Below are positions 8,503 through 17,215 of a DNA stretch of 64,000 bases, piece after piece. The translations under genes and the position numbers were made by a program. Position 1 is the stretch's first letter. Each line of letters starts with the position of its first letter. The DNA is from an uncultured Roseobacter sp. (GTDB lineage: Bacteria > Pseudomonadota > Alphaproteobacteria > Rhodobacterales > Rhodobacteraceae), in the NCBI RefSeq assembly GCF_947495275.1, contig NZ_CANLYL010000004.1:186001-250000 (forward strand). Reading direction: 5' to 3'. The notes beneath the pieces were generated by a model. The model worked only from the letters and a program-made list of their open reading frames with translations. It was not told the DNA's origin and did not search any database.

Positions 8503-9350
8503 GCGTGGTCGATCACGGTCAGATGGCGACGGACAAGGAGGAGTTGGCGCGCCTTCGACGTCAGCGACTTGAAGCAGGTGGAAAGTGGATTCTACCCGTC
8601 CTTGTGCTCCTGATCGTGTTGGGCCTTTGGGACCGTGTTGTCGTTTGGAACGAAATTCCTCATTATATCCTGCCGAGACCCAAGCTGGTTCTGGAGACCT
8701 TGATAGAGGATTGGGCAATCCTCTTTGAAGCACTTCTTGTAACGGTTCAGATCACTTTGATGGCCCTTGCCGTTGCGGTCATCGGCGGGGTGGGGCTGGC
8801 GGTGATCTTTACGCAATCACGCCTGGTTGAGATGAGTTTTTACCCCTACGCGGTTATTCTTCAGGTCACACCGATCGTTGCGATTGCACCGCTGATTTTC
8901 ATCTACGTTGACAGCCGGATCGCTGGATTGCTCATGTGCGCATGGCTGGTGGCGTTTTTTCCGGTGCTCAGCAATACGACGTTGGGCCTTAATTCGGCGG
9001 ACCACAACCTGCGGGACCTTTTTCGCATCTATGGGGCCACGCGCTGGCAAACCTTGCGCTACCTGCAACTGCCCTCGGCGCTACCCTATTTTCTGGGGGG
9101 TCTGCGGATCGCCGGGGGGCTGTCGCTGATCGGTGCAGTGGTGGCGGAATATGTCGCGGGCACTGGTGGGCTGAAATCCGGTTTGGCATTCCGCATTCTG
9201 GAGGCCGGGTATCGTCTGAACATACCGCGCATGTTTGCAGCACTCTTTCTTATCGCATTGACCGGCGTGATCATCTTTGCTGGTCTCAGTTTTCTCAGCC
9301 ATATGCTGCTGCGCAAATGGCATGAGAGCGCCCTGAAGCGAGATATCTGA
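8499..9350 (+). CDS. ABC transporter permease, TauC/SsuC type
   Basis: The 283-aa inner-membrane protein has about six hydrophobic segments and the EAA loop (DLFRIYGATRWQTLRYLQLP) that docks the ATPase. It starts at ATG 8499 overlapping the ATPase stop, and its own stop overlaps the ATG of the amidohydrolase (TGATG). It forms the channel of an importer whose cargo is likely the substrate of the enzymes that follow. Confidence 0.88.
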   Translation: MSVVDHGQMATDKEELARLRRQRLEAGGKWILPVLVLLIVLGLWDRVVVWNEIPHYILPRPKLVLETLIEDWAILFEALLVTVQITLMALAVAVIGGVGLAVIFTQSRLVEMSFYPYAVILQVTPIVAIAPLIFIYVDSRIAGLLMCAWLVAFFPVLSNTTLGLNSADHNLRDLFRIYGATRWQTLRYLQLPSALPYFLGGLRIAGGLSLIGAVVAEYVAGTGGLKSGLAFRILEAGYRLNIPRMFAALFLIALTGVIIFAGLSFLSHMLLRKWHESALKRDI

Positions 9351-10612
9351 TGGACTTTATGACGCTGCCCGACGGTCCGTTGACGCTTCAAAATCTCACA
9401 GTACCTGCCTGTCTGATCGGGATGCCGGGGGACCTTGTACCCATCGACCTCCACCTCCGGGAAGGCAAGATCAATGACCAACCGGGGCGGCCTGTTGATC
9501 TGAAAGGCGCGATGGTTTTCCCGGCCTTCACTGACATGCATACTCATCTGGACAAGGGTCACATCTGGCCCCGGGCCGCCAACCCCGACGGCAGTTTTGA
9601 GGGCGCATTGCGAACTGCGGCCAGTGATCGTCAAACCCATTGGGACGCCGATGACGTCGCTGCCCGGATGGATTTTGCATTGCGATGTGCCTACGCGCAT
9701 GGCACGCGGGCCATGCGCACACATATTGACAGCATTCCGCCGCAGGACCAGATTTCCTGGCCGGTGCTTCAGGAGGTCCGTGCGTCCTGGAAAGGGCGCA
9801 TTGATCTGCAAGCCGCCTGCCTGGTGGGATGTGAGGCGGTCGAACGGGATGGTTCCTTTGTGCAGACAGCCGATCTTGTGGCGCGGGCCGGGGGTATTCT
9901 GGGGATGGTCGCCTATCCCGTTTCCGACCTGTCAGATCGGATCAGGACCCTTCTTGATCTCGCCGGGGATCGTGGCCTGGATGTAGATTTTCATGTGGAT
10001 GAAACGCTCGATCCGACCTCGGAGGCGCTGCGCATGGTGGCACAGGCCGTACTCGAGACCGGATTTGAGAACCGCGTCGTTGTGGGCCATTTGTGCTCGT
10101 TGTCGATGCAAACTGAAGACCGCGCGGCCGAGACGATGGACCTTGTCGCAAGCGCGGGCGTGCATGTTGTGTCATTACCCATGTGCAACCTTTATCTTCA
10201 GGATCGTCAGCACGGCACGCCGCGCATGCGGGGTATTGCGCCGGTTCATGAACTGAAGGCGCGGGGCGTGAATGTTTCATTTGCATCAGACAATACGCGT
10301 GATCCTTTCTATGCCTACGGTGACCTCGACATGATCGAAGTTATGCGCGAGGCCACGCGCATCGGCCATTTGGATCACTCTGCCGAGGATTGGGTGGAAG
10401 CTTTCACCACCAATCCCGCGCGGGCTTGCGGGTTTGAGCTTCCGAGCCTGAAACCTGGCGCGCCTGCTGACCTTGTCATTTGCCGGGCGCGGTCCTGGAC
10501 CGAGCTTTTTGCCCGCCCGCAATCTGACCGTATCGTGCTGCGTGACGCCGTTCAGATCGAACGCACCTTGCCGGATTATGCGGAGCTTGACCATTTGATG
10601 AGGACACCATGA
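9350..10612 (+). CDS. Cytosine-deaminase-like amidohydrolase
   Basis: This 420-aa enzyme resembles CodA-type deaminases. Expected metal and catalytic residues are visible: HxH in DMHTHLDKG, HVDE, the histidine of VVGHLCSL, and the aspartate of ASDNTRDPF. CodA relatives deaminate cytosine, creatinine, isoguanine or related rings, so the substrate is open. It is translationally coupled to the permease before it and the FAD oxidase after it (ATGA). Context suggests the first hydrolytic step on an imported heterocycle. No signal peptide is seen, so it acts in the cytoplasm. Confidence 0.8.
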   Translation: MDFMTLPDGPLTLQNLTVPACLIGMPGDLVPIDLHLREGKINDQPGRPVDLKGAMVFPAFTDMHTHLDKGHIWPRAANPDGSFEGALRTAASDRQTHWDADDVAARMDFALRCAYAHGTRAMRTHIDSIPPQDQISWPVLQEVRASWKGRIDLQAACLVGCEAVERDGSFVQTADLVARAGGILGMVAYPVSDLSDRIRTLLDLAGDRGLDVDFHVDETLDPTSEALRMVAQAVLETGFENRVVVGHLCSLSMQTEDRAAETMDLVASAGVHVVSLPMCNLYLQDRQHGTPRMRGIAPVHELKARGVNVSFASDNTRDPFYAYGDLDMIEVMREATRIGHLDHSAEDWVEAFTTNPARACGFELPSLKPGAPADLVICRARSWTELFARPQSDRIVLRDAVQIERTLPDYAELDHLMRTP

Positions 10613-12015
10613 CAGCGAACATTGCTGCAGCCATGGCCGCGCTGGAACATCTCGAAATTGAGACCAACGCGGCCGCGCGAAAGGCGAAAAGCCGGGATTT
10701 CTTCTGGTATTCCCCTGTCTTGAAGGCCGCTCTTGATGGTGTGATGGCTGATTTCGTCGTCAGCCCCCGATCCGAGGCCGAGGTCATCGAAATTCTCAAA
10801 GCCTGCTATGAGCATGACGTCCCGGTTACGGTCAGAGGTGCGGGAACGGGCAACTATGGTCAGGCGATGCCGCTGGCTGGTGGGTGCGTCATGCATCTGC
10901 GGCACATGACGCAGGTCAAGAGCATTCAGCCCGGTCGTGTGGTGGTTGAGCCTGGGTGTTTGCTCAAAGATCTCGACGCCGCCTGCAAGGCCCATTCTGC
11001 TCAGGAAATCCGCATGTTTTCGTCCACCTGGGCCACCGCAACCATTGGCGGGTTCATCGCGGGCGGGTCCGGCGGCGTCGGTTCGTGCACGTGGGGTGGC
11101 CTGCGTGATCTGGGAAACATTATCCGGTTGCGTGTCATAACGATGGAGCAGCAACCGCGTGTTTTGGAGTTTCAGGGGGAGGATTTAGCCCGCGTCAGCC
11201 ATGCCTATGGCACCAACGGTATCATCACCGAAATCCAAATGCCTTTGGCGCCTGCCTATGAATGGGTCGAGATGTTCGTGGCCACCGACGGTTTTGCAGA
11301 GGCAGTGCAATTTGCCAACGACCTTGCCCACGAAGACGGTATCCTGCTGAAGTTGGCGACAATATTTGAAGCGCCCATTGCCAAGAACTACTTCCAGCGC
11401 GTCGCCCCGCATGTCACTGAAGCAACCCATCTGATCGCTTTGATGGTCGCGCCGCAGTCGATGGATGGGTTTGAGACTTTCCTGGAGCGCCACATCGCCA
11501 CGCGCCTGATTTACCGCAGCGATGCCTCCGATTGGGAGCGCGCGCCCGGCATGATTTTTGAATACGGTTGGAACCACACGACATTGCGCGCGATGAAGGT
11601 TGACCCGTCTATCACCTATCTGCAGGTTCGTTATGGCTTTCCTGAACACATGGAACAGATTGCGCAGTTGAGAGAGGCCCTGAGCCCGGAAGTCCTGCAA
11701 CATCTTGAGGTGATGAGAGAAAACGGCAAGGTGATGTTTGCGGGTCTCAGTCTTGTGAAATTCACCACGGTGGAACGGCTTGAGGAGATCATAAAACTGC
11801 ATGAGGATGCGGGTGCCATGGTATTCAACCCGCATCGGTATACTTTGGAGGAAGGCGGGCGGCAGACGGTGGACGAGCGGCAGTTGGCGTTCAAGCGAGA
11901 GGCCGATCCCAAAGGGCTGCTGAACCCGGGCAAGATGATCGCCTGGGAGGATGCGCAGTGGGATTTTCGTCAAATGTACAGCTACCCTGGTCTGAAGCGA
12001 GACAATGTCACATGA
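10609..12015 (+). CDS. FAD-binding oxidase (PCMH/GlcD-like)
   Basis: The 468-aa protein has a PCMH-type FAD domain near the N-terminus (TVRGAGTGNYGQAMPLAGG) and a C-terminal oxidase domain ending in a typical LLNPGKMI segment. Family members oxidise hydroxy acids or other small organic substrates and pass electrons to oxygen or a carrier. ATGA overlaps join it to the amidohydrolase and to the flavodoxin-fold reductase. The substrate is unknown. Confidence 0.78.
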   Translation: MTANIAAAMAALEHLEIETNAAARKAKSRDFFWYSPVLKAALDGVMADFVVSPRSEAEVIEILKACYEHDVPVTVRGAGTGNYGQAMPLAGGCVMHLRHMTQVKSIQPGRVVVEPGCLLKDLDAACKAHSAQEIRMFSSTWATATIGGFIAGGSGGVGSCTWGGLRDLGNIIRLRVITMEQQPRVLEFQGEDLARVSHAYGTNGIITEIQMPLAPAYEWVEMFVATDGFAEAVQFANDLAHEDGILLKLATIFEAPIAKNYFQRVAPHVTEATHLIALMVAPQSMDGFETFLERHIATRLIYRSDASDWERAPGMIFEYGWNHTTLRAMKVDPSITYLQVRYGFPEHMEQIAQLREALSPEVLQHLEVMRENGKVMFAGLSLVKFTTVERLEEIIKLHEDAGAMVFNPHRYTLEEGGRQTVDERQLAFKREADPKGLLNPGKMIAWEDAQWDFRQMYSYPGLKRDNVT

Positions 12016-12644
12016 CCCGGGCGCTCGTGATTTACTGCCACCCCAGGGAAGGCAGCTACACATCTGCTGTGCGTGATGTCGTGCTGGAGCGGCTCGCGTT
12101 CTCCGGCGCTGAGGTGCGGTTGCGGGATCTCTATGGTGCAGATTTTGCGCCTGTGTTGACCGCAGGTGAATTTGAGACCTATGCCGATGCCGCCACAAAT
12201 CGTGCGCCCGTCGAAAGAGACGTGGACGATGTCTTGTGGTGCGATACGTTGATCTTTGTCTACCCGACCTGGTGGTATGGCATGCCGGCGATGCTGAAAG
12301 GCTGGCTGGACCGCGTATTGTTGCCGGACGTCGCGTTCAAACTGCCGAATTCGCAAAGCCAGAAAATTCGACCCGGGTTGACCCATATCACCCGGCTAGG
12401 GGTCTTTACGACATGTGGCGCAAGCTGGTGGGTGACCCATCTCATCGGGTCACCGGGCCGGCGGACGCTGTTACGCGGTGTCCGGGCCATTTGCGCGCGC
12501 CGCTGCAAGACGACATTTGCCGCGCATTACCGGATGGACGCTTCGACCAATGCAACGCGCAGCACTCATTTGAGAGAGGTGGCCCGGAAGATGGATAGAT
12601 TTATGGGCACAGGCCAGTCTGAGCCCAGAGAGGCAGAGATATGA
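12012..12644 (+). CDS. NAD(P)H-dependent flavodoxin-fold oxidoreductase
   Basis: The 210-aa protein starts at ATG 12012, overlapping the preceding stop as ATGA. YPTWWYGMPAMLKGWLDRVL is the hallmark segment of the NQO/KefF-like flavodoxin-fold family, which uses FMN or FAD to reduce quinones or similar acceptors. It may recycle electrons for the FAD oxidase or reduce a pathway intermediate. It overlaps the creatininase gene by four bases. Confidence 0.78.
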   Translation: MTRALVIYCHPREGSYTSAVRDVVLERLAFSGAEVRLRDLYGADFAPVLTAGEFETYADAATNRAPVERDVDDVLWCDTLIFVYPTWWYGMPAMLKGWLDRVLLPDVAFKLPNSQSQKIRPGLTHITRLGVFTTCGASWWVTHLIGSPGRRTLLRGVRAICARRCKTTFAAHYRMDASTNATRSTHLREVARKMDRFMGTGQSEPREAEI

Positions 12645-13414
12645 CGGCAACTTGGGATTGGGGCGATTTTCGGGCCCCGGCATTCGAAAGCATCGACCCA
12701 ATGAAGACCATTGCCGTCCTGCCCACGGCGGCAATTGAACAGCATGGTCCGCACCTTCCGGTTGGAACCGATGCGATAATCGCGCGCGGCATGCTGGAAG
12801 AGGTGCGCTGTCAGTTGCCGGACCATATGGATGTGCGCATCCTGCCTCTTCAATCCGTTGGTAAATCGAACGAACACCAGTGGGCGGCGGGCACGTTGAC
12901 CCTGACTGCGGCGACAGCCTTGAACGCCTGGACAGACATCGGCCTTTCCGTGGCCCGCGCCGGGGTTCGCAAGCTTGCAGTGATCAATTCGCACGGCGGC
13001 AATCTTGATCTGATCTCCATTCTCTCACGTGAGTTGCGGGTTCAGGCGAATATGCTTGCCGTGAAATGTCAATGGGGGTCCTTTGGGGTGCCCGATGGCG
13101 TTTTTTCGGATCGAGAGAACCGCTTTGGTATTCATGGTGGGGATCTGGAGACGTCATTGATGCTGCATTTCCGGCCAGATACCGTGGATATGGATGCCGC
13201 CCGGGATTTCGGTTCCTCCGCAGAGCACGGCGTGTTGCAACCCATTGGTCCGATTTCGTACGGGTGGATTGCGCGCGATCTGAACCCCGCGGGCGTGGTG
13301 GGAGAGGCCCATCTAGCCACCGCCGAAAAAGGATCTGCAACGGCGCGGCATCAGGCGGCGGGGTTTGTTGATCTGCTGAAATCAATCGAGCAGGCCGCGC
13401 TGCCAGAAACATGA
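12641..13414 (+). CDS. Creatininase-family amidohydrolase
   Basis: The 257-aa enzyme carries the family signature EQHGPHLPVGTD, the NSHGGN loop and a later HGGDLETS segment, giving the usual Glu/His/Asp metal site. Relatives open cyclic amides (creatinine), remove formyl groups (ArfB) or process mycofactocin (MftE). The operon has no mycofactocin genes, so ring opening of a catabolic intermediate is more likely. It ends the operon, 36 bases before the convergent glpR stop. Confidence 0.82.
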   Translation: MTATWDWGDFRAPAFESIDPMKTIAVLPTAAIEQHGPHLPVGTDAIIARGMLEEVRCQLPDHMDVRILPLQSVGKSNEHQWAAGTLTLTAATALNAWTDIGLSVARAGVRKLAVINSHGGNLDLISILSRELRVQANMLAVKCQWGSFGVPDGVFSDRENRFGIHGGDLETSLMLHFRPDTVDMDAARDFGSSAEHGVLQPIGPISYGWIARDLNPAGVVGEAHLATAEKGSATARHQAAGFVDLLKSIEQAALPET

Positions 13415-13450
13415 ACCTGTCACGGAACCGGCGCGGTGGTTCACTGACGA

Positions 13451-14212
13451 TCAGGATGTGACGAAAACGCTGGTGTTCCAGTCCCGGCATCGGATCGCCA
13501 GATCGCCGGGCAGGGGGCGGTCGGTGAAAACAGACGACAGGGCCCGCATGGACGCAATGCGCGCCGGAGCTGAGCGTCCGAATTTGGAATGATCGGCGAC
13601 CAGGAAGCACTTGCGCGATTGTGCAATGATCGTTTGGCTGACGCCCACTTCCTGAACGTCGAAATCCAGTAAATCCCCGTCTTCGTCCATCGCGGAGCAG
13701 CCGATGACAGCAATGTCGAATTTGAATTGTCGAATTGTATCAATGGTAATGTTGCCGACGAGGCCCCCGTCGGCCCGTCGCAACGCGCCACCCGTGACGA
13801 TGATCTGGCAATCCGGATTGTCGACCAGGATGTTGGCGATGTTCATGTTGTTCGTGACGACCATGAGGTCGCGATGATGCAGCAATTCGCGCGCAACGGC
13901 TTCGGTACTGGTGCCGATGTTGAGAAAAACAGAGCACCCCTCGGGGATGTGCTGCGCACAGGTCCGCGCCATCTCAAGTTTGGCCGCTTCATTCAGGTTG
14001 CGCCGTTCTTCGTATTCAATGTTTATGGTGCCGGAGGGGAGTATTGCCCCGCCGTGCACACGTTCAAGTTTGTTCGCTTCGGCAAGTTCGGTCAGATCGC
14101 GGCGTATGGTTTGCAGGGTCACACCGAAATGCTCGGCCAGGCCTTCGACCGTCACCTTGCCTTCTTTTTGGGCGATTTTTAGAATGTCAGGATGGCGAAA
14201 AGTCTGCGACAT
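13451..14212 (-). CDS. glpR: DeoR-family repressor of glycerol use
   Basis: The 253-aa protein has an N-terminal DeoR winged helix-turn-helix (VEGLAEHFGVTLQTIRRDL, about 23-41) and the following VHGGAIL segment, then a sugar-phosphate-sensing domain. It is divergent from glpD with a 295-base gap containing GlpR-like sites, which supports GlpR. GlpR normally represses glycerol genes until glycerol 3-phosphate accumulates. No kinase or enzyme domain is present. Confidence 0.85.
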   Translation of the reverse strand: MSQTFRHPDILKIAQKEGKVTVEGLAEHFGVTLQTIRRDLTELAEANKLERVHGGAILPSGTINIEYEERRNLNEAAKLEMARTCAQHIPEGCSVFLNIGTSTEAVARELLHHRDLMVVTNNMNIANILVDNPDCQIIVTGGALRRADGGLVGNITIDTIRQFKFDIAVIGCSAMDEDGDLLDFDVQEVGVSQTIIAQSRKCFLVADHSKFGRSAPARIASMRALSSVFTDRPLPGDLAIRCRDWNTSVFVTS

Positions 14213-14390
14213 GGCTGTCCTCCTGATCCTGACTATGGGAAAACATCTTGAAATTGCAACGTATTTTGCGAACGTCGGTGCTGGTCCACAGAGCAGCTAC
14301 AATCTCAGGTCTCTTATAGTTCTTCGCGAAATGCGGGAAATGATGTTTAACTTCAACCTGTTGGTGAGTTACAGTCTTTGGGTTGGAGAG

Positions 14391-14425
14391 GTTCGTTTTA
14401 TTGATTTCGATCAAAAACGAACATA
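14391..14425. promoter_or_regulatory. Candidate GlpR operator region
   Basis: GTTCGTTTT (14391-14399) is the perfect inverted partner of AAAACGAAC (14414-14422). CGAACATA at 14418-14425 is the reverse of TATGTTCG, the half-site of the known E. coli GlpR operator. A further AAACGAAA follows at about 14425-14432. It lies between divergent glpR and glpD, fitting autoregulation plus control of the glp operon. Confidence 0.55.
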
Positions 14426-14449
14426 AACGAAAAATATCGCTTGATCGCC

Positions 14450-14467
14450 GGTAACGGCTGCGTTACC
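14450..14467. repeat. Inverted repeat in the glpD leader
   Basis: GGTAAC (14450-14455) and GTTACC (14462-14467) are perfect inverted arms with a 6-base spacer, about 40 bases before the glpD GTG. It could be a second regulator site or a small leader hairpin. Confidence 0.35.
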
Positions 14468-14507
14468 TCTTTGATCGGAATTCGCACGCGATGATTGGGA
14501 GGGTCTT

Positions 14508-16112
14508 GTGTCGAAGCAAAAGTCGCATCAGCAGACCTATGATCTCCTTGTTATTGGTGGTGGCATCAACGGATGCGGTATCGCACGGGATGCGGCGGGG
14601 CGTGGCATGAGCGTGGCGCTTGCCGAGATGAATGATCTCGCTTCTGCGACCTCATCGGCCTCGACAAAGCTGTTTCATGGTGGCCTGCGTTATCTGGAGT
14701 ATTTCGAGATCAACCTCGTGCGTCATGCCCTGGCTGAACGGGAGATCCTGCTGAAAGCCATGCCGCATATCAGTTGGCCGATGCGATTTATCCTGCCCTA
14801 CCATCGGGATATGCGGTTCGAGGGCACAACACCTACTTCGCGGATTCTCAACATTGTCATGCCGTGGATGAAAGGGCGCCGTCCGGCGTGGCTGATCCGG
14901 TTCGGTTTGATGCTTTACGACAATCTGGGGGGGCGGAAAATTCTGCCCGCAACCAAGACACTGGACCTGAGAAGCAGTGTTGAAGGGAAGCCGTTAGAGG
15001 ACCGTTTCGAGAAGGCATTCGAATACTCGGATTGCTGGATCGAGGATTCGCGCCTGGTGGTGCTCAATGCCCGCGACGCAGAGGCGCGCGGGGCCGATAT
15101 CTTGGTGCGCACCAAAGTGATCAGCGCGGCCCGCGTTGACGATCATTGGGAGGTGACCGTCGAAGAGGGTGCCACCGCCAAGCAAAAAGTGCTGAAAGCG
15201 CGGATGCTGGTGAATGCCGGAGGGCCCTGGGTTGGGGATATCATCCAGCAAAAAGTACGAATCAATTCCACGGAAGGGGTGCGTCTGGTCCGCGGCAGCC
15301 ACATCATTACGCGCAGGCTTTACGATCACGAGAAATGCTACTTCTTTCAGGGCACCGATGGCCGGATCATATTTGCGATTCCTTACGAGACAGATTTTAC
15401 CTTGATCGGCACGACCGACGCGGAACACGAAAATCCTGATCAGAAGCCTGAATGTACCCCTGACGAACGCGATTATCTTTTGACTTTCGTCAACCAGTAT
15501 CTGAAAGCCGATATCACGGCCGAGGATGTTGTCTGGAGCTACTCAGGAGTCCGGCCGCTTTATGATGATGGGGCCAGCAGTGCCACAGCGGCAACGCGGG
15601 ACTACACGCTTAACGTTGATAGCTCCGGTGGCGCGCCCATTTTGAATGTCTTTGGTGGCAAGATCACAACCTACCGGAAACTTGCCGAAGACGCGATGGA
15701 CAAGATCAAACCATTTTTCCCGGGCACATCTGATCACTGGACAGCGGGTGTTGCCCTGCCGGGCGGGGATTTCGCGGTTGATGGCTTCGATGCTTTGGTC
15801 GCGCGCCTGTCTGGGGACTACCCGTTTCTGTCGGAATTCTGGGTAAGGCGTTTGGTGCGAGCTTACGGAACGGAGAGCTGGGACGTTCTAGGCAGCGCAG
15901 ACAAAGAAGCGGATTTAGGTCAGAACTTCGGAGCGAGCCTGACCGAGCGGGAAATCAACTGGCTGATGACGCGAGAATATGCACGATCAGCCGAAGACGT
16001 GGTCTGGCGTCGCAACAAGCTGGGATTGCGGCTCGAGAATGAAGAAATTGCTGTCTTGGACAAATTCATGCGGGCAAAGCTGGCCGCGGGACAGTCCAAT
16101 GCGGCGGAATAA
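14508..16112 (+). CDS. glpD: Aerobic glycerol-3-phosphate dehydrogenase
   Basis: The 534-aa FAD enzyme oxidises glycerol 3-phosphate to dihydroxyacetone phosphate at the inner membrane, passing electrons to quinone. It begins at GTG 14508 behind GGGAGGG. The FAD-binding segment VIGGGINGCGIARDAAGRG lies near 16-34, followed by the STKLFHGGLRYLEYF block typical of GlpD. It is the first gene of the glycerol operon and lies 14 bases before glpS, so catabolism and uptake are made together. Length matches family members (about 500-560 aa). Confidence 0.95.
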   Translation: MSKQKSHQQTYDLLVIGGGINGCGIARDAAGRGMSVALAEMNDLASATSSASTKLFHGGLRYLEYFEINLVRHALAEREILLKAMPHISWPMRFILPYHRDMRFEGTTPTSRILNIVMPWMKGRRPAWLIRFGLMLYDNLGGRKILPATKTLDLRSSVEGKPLEDRFEKAFEYSDCWIEDSRLVVLNARDAEARGADILVRTKVISAARVDDHWEVTVEEGATAKQKVLKARMLVNAGGPWVGDIIQQKVRINSTEGVRLVRGSHIITRRLYDHEKCYFFQGTDGRIIFAIPYETDFTLIGTTDAEHENPDQKPECTPDERDYLLTFVNQYLKADITAEDVVWSYSGVRPLYDDGASSATAATRDYTLNVDSSGGAPILNVFGGKITTYRKLAEDAMDKIKPFFPGTSDHWTAGVALPGGDFAVDGFDALVARLSGDYPFLSEFWVRRLVRAYGTESWDVLGSADKEADLGQNFGASLTEREINWLMTREYARSAEDVVWRRNKLGLRLENEEIAVLDKFMRAKLAAGQSNAAE

Positions 16113-16126
16113 ACTGGGGGGCGGAC

Positions 16127-17215
16127 ATGACCTTGATCCTTGAAGGGGTGTCTAAGACCGTTGGCGGGGCGACCCACATTCATCCAACGGATATCGAACT
16201 GCAAAAAGGCACGATGAATGTGCTTTTGGGACCAACCTTGTCGGGCAAGACGTCGCTGATGCGCTTGATGGCGGGACTGGATGTGCCAGCGACCGGTCGC
16301 GTGATCTGGAACGGTGAGGATGTGACAGGCATGCGGGTGCAGGATCGCAAGGTTGCGATGGTGTATCAGCAGTTCATCAATTACCCGTCGATGACCGTCT
16401 ATGATAACATTGCCTCACCGATGCGGTTGCTGGGTCAGTCGCGCGCGGAGATCGACAAGCAGGTGCGTGAGACCGCCGAATTGATGAAGCTGGAAGGGAT
16501 GCTGGACCGCAAGCCGCTGGAGCTTTCGGGCGGGCAGCAGCAACGCTGTGCGCTGGCGCGGGCGCTGGTGAAAAACGCCGGTCTGGTGCTGCTGGACGAA
16601 CCGCTTGCCAACCTCGACTACAAGCTCCGCGAAGAACTTCGGGCTGAAATTCCGAAGATATTCGAAAAATCAGGCTCGATTTTTGTCTATGCCACGACTG
16701 AGCCGGAAGAGGCGCTTTTGCTTGGCGGCAACACCGCAGCACTTTGGGAAGGTAAAGTCACGCAATTCGGCCTGACGCCGTCAGTTTATCGCAAGCCGGT
16801 CAACGCGACCACGGCGCGTGTATTTTCCGACCCGCCAATGAATTTCCTCAAGATTTCCAAGAAGGGCAACATGCTGTCCTTTGGAGATCAGCAGAGCATT
16901 CCTGCAGTGGCCGCAGCCGCGCAACTGGCCGACGGCACATACACAGCGGGTTTCCGACCGAACCATCTGGAGCTTTCGCCACATGTGGCGGGGACGATGG
17001 CATTCAACACGACGCTTTCGGTCACTGAAATCACCGGGTCGGAGACGTTCGTACATTTGGAACACCACGGGGAACGGTGGGTCGGACTTGTCCATGGCGT
17101 GCAAAGCCTCACGCCGGGGCAGGCATTGCAGGTCTATCTCGATCCCGCGCATGTCTACATTTTTGCGCAGGACGGCGAACTTGTCGTCCCGGCACCCTAT
17201 GCGGAGGCGGCGTAA
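16127..17215 (+). CDS. glpS: Glycerol ABC transporter ATPase GlpS
   Basis: The 362-aa protein matches the first ATPase of the rhizobial GlpSTPQUV system by order and type. Walker A (GPTLSGKTS), signature (LSGGQQQRCALARAL) and Walker B (LVLLDEPLANLD) are intact. The position of the switch histidine reads YATTEPEEA, so the usual VTHDQ histidine is missing. A C-terminal TOBE-like regulatory region follows. Partner GlpT has the opposite defect, so the pair probably forms one working and one degenerate ATP site. Its TAA stop overlaps the glpT ATG. Confidence 0.87.
   Translation: MTLILEGVSKTVGGATHIHPTDIELQKGTMNVLLGPTLSGKTSLMRLMAGLDVPATGRVIWNGEDVTGMRVQDRKVAMVYQQFINYPSMTVYDNIASPMRLLGQSRAEIDKQVRETAELMKLEGMLDRKPLELSGGQQQRCALARALVKNAGLVLLDEPLANLDYKLREELRAEIPKIFEKSGSIFVYATTEPEEALLLGGNTAALWEGKVTQFGLTPSVYRKPVNATTARVFSDPPMNFLKISKKGNMLSFGDQQSIPAVAAAAQLADGTYTAGFRPNHLELSPHVAGTMAFNTTLSVTEITGSETFVHLEHHGERWVGLVHGVQSLTPGQALQVYLDPAHVYIFAQDGELVVPAPYAEAA

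Noticed and set aside
12641-13414. Mycofactocin maturation protein MftE
   Set aside because: The creatininase fold fits, but no mycofactocin precursor or radical SAM gene is nearby.
13412-13444. Bidirectional terminator between the creatininase gene and glpR
   Set aside because: TGAACC/GGTTCA arms exist but the stem is short and no T-tract is present on either strand.
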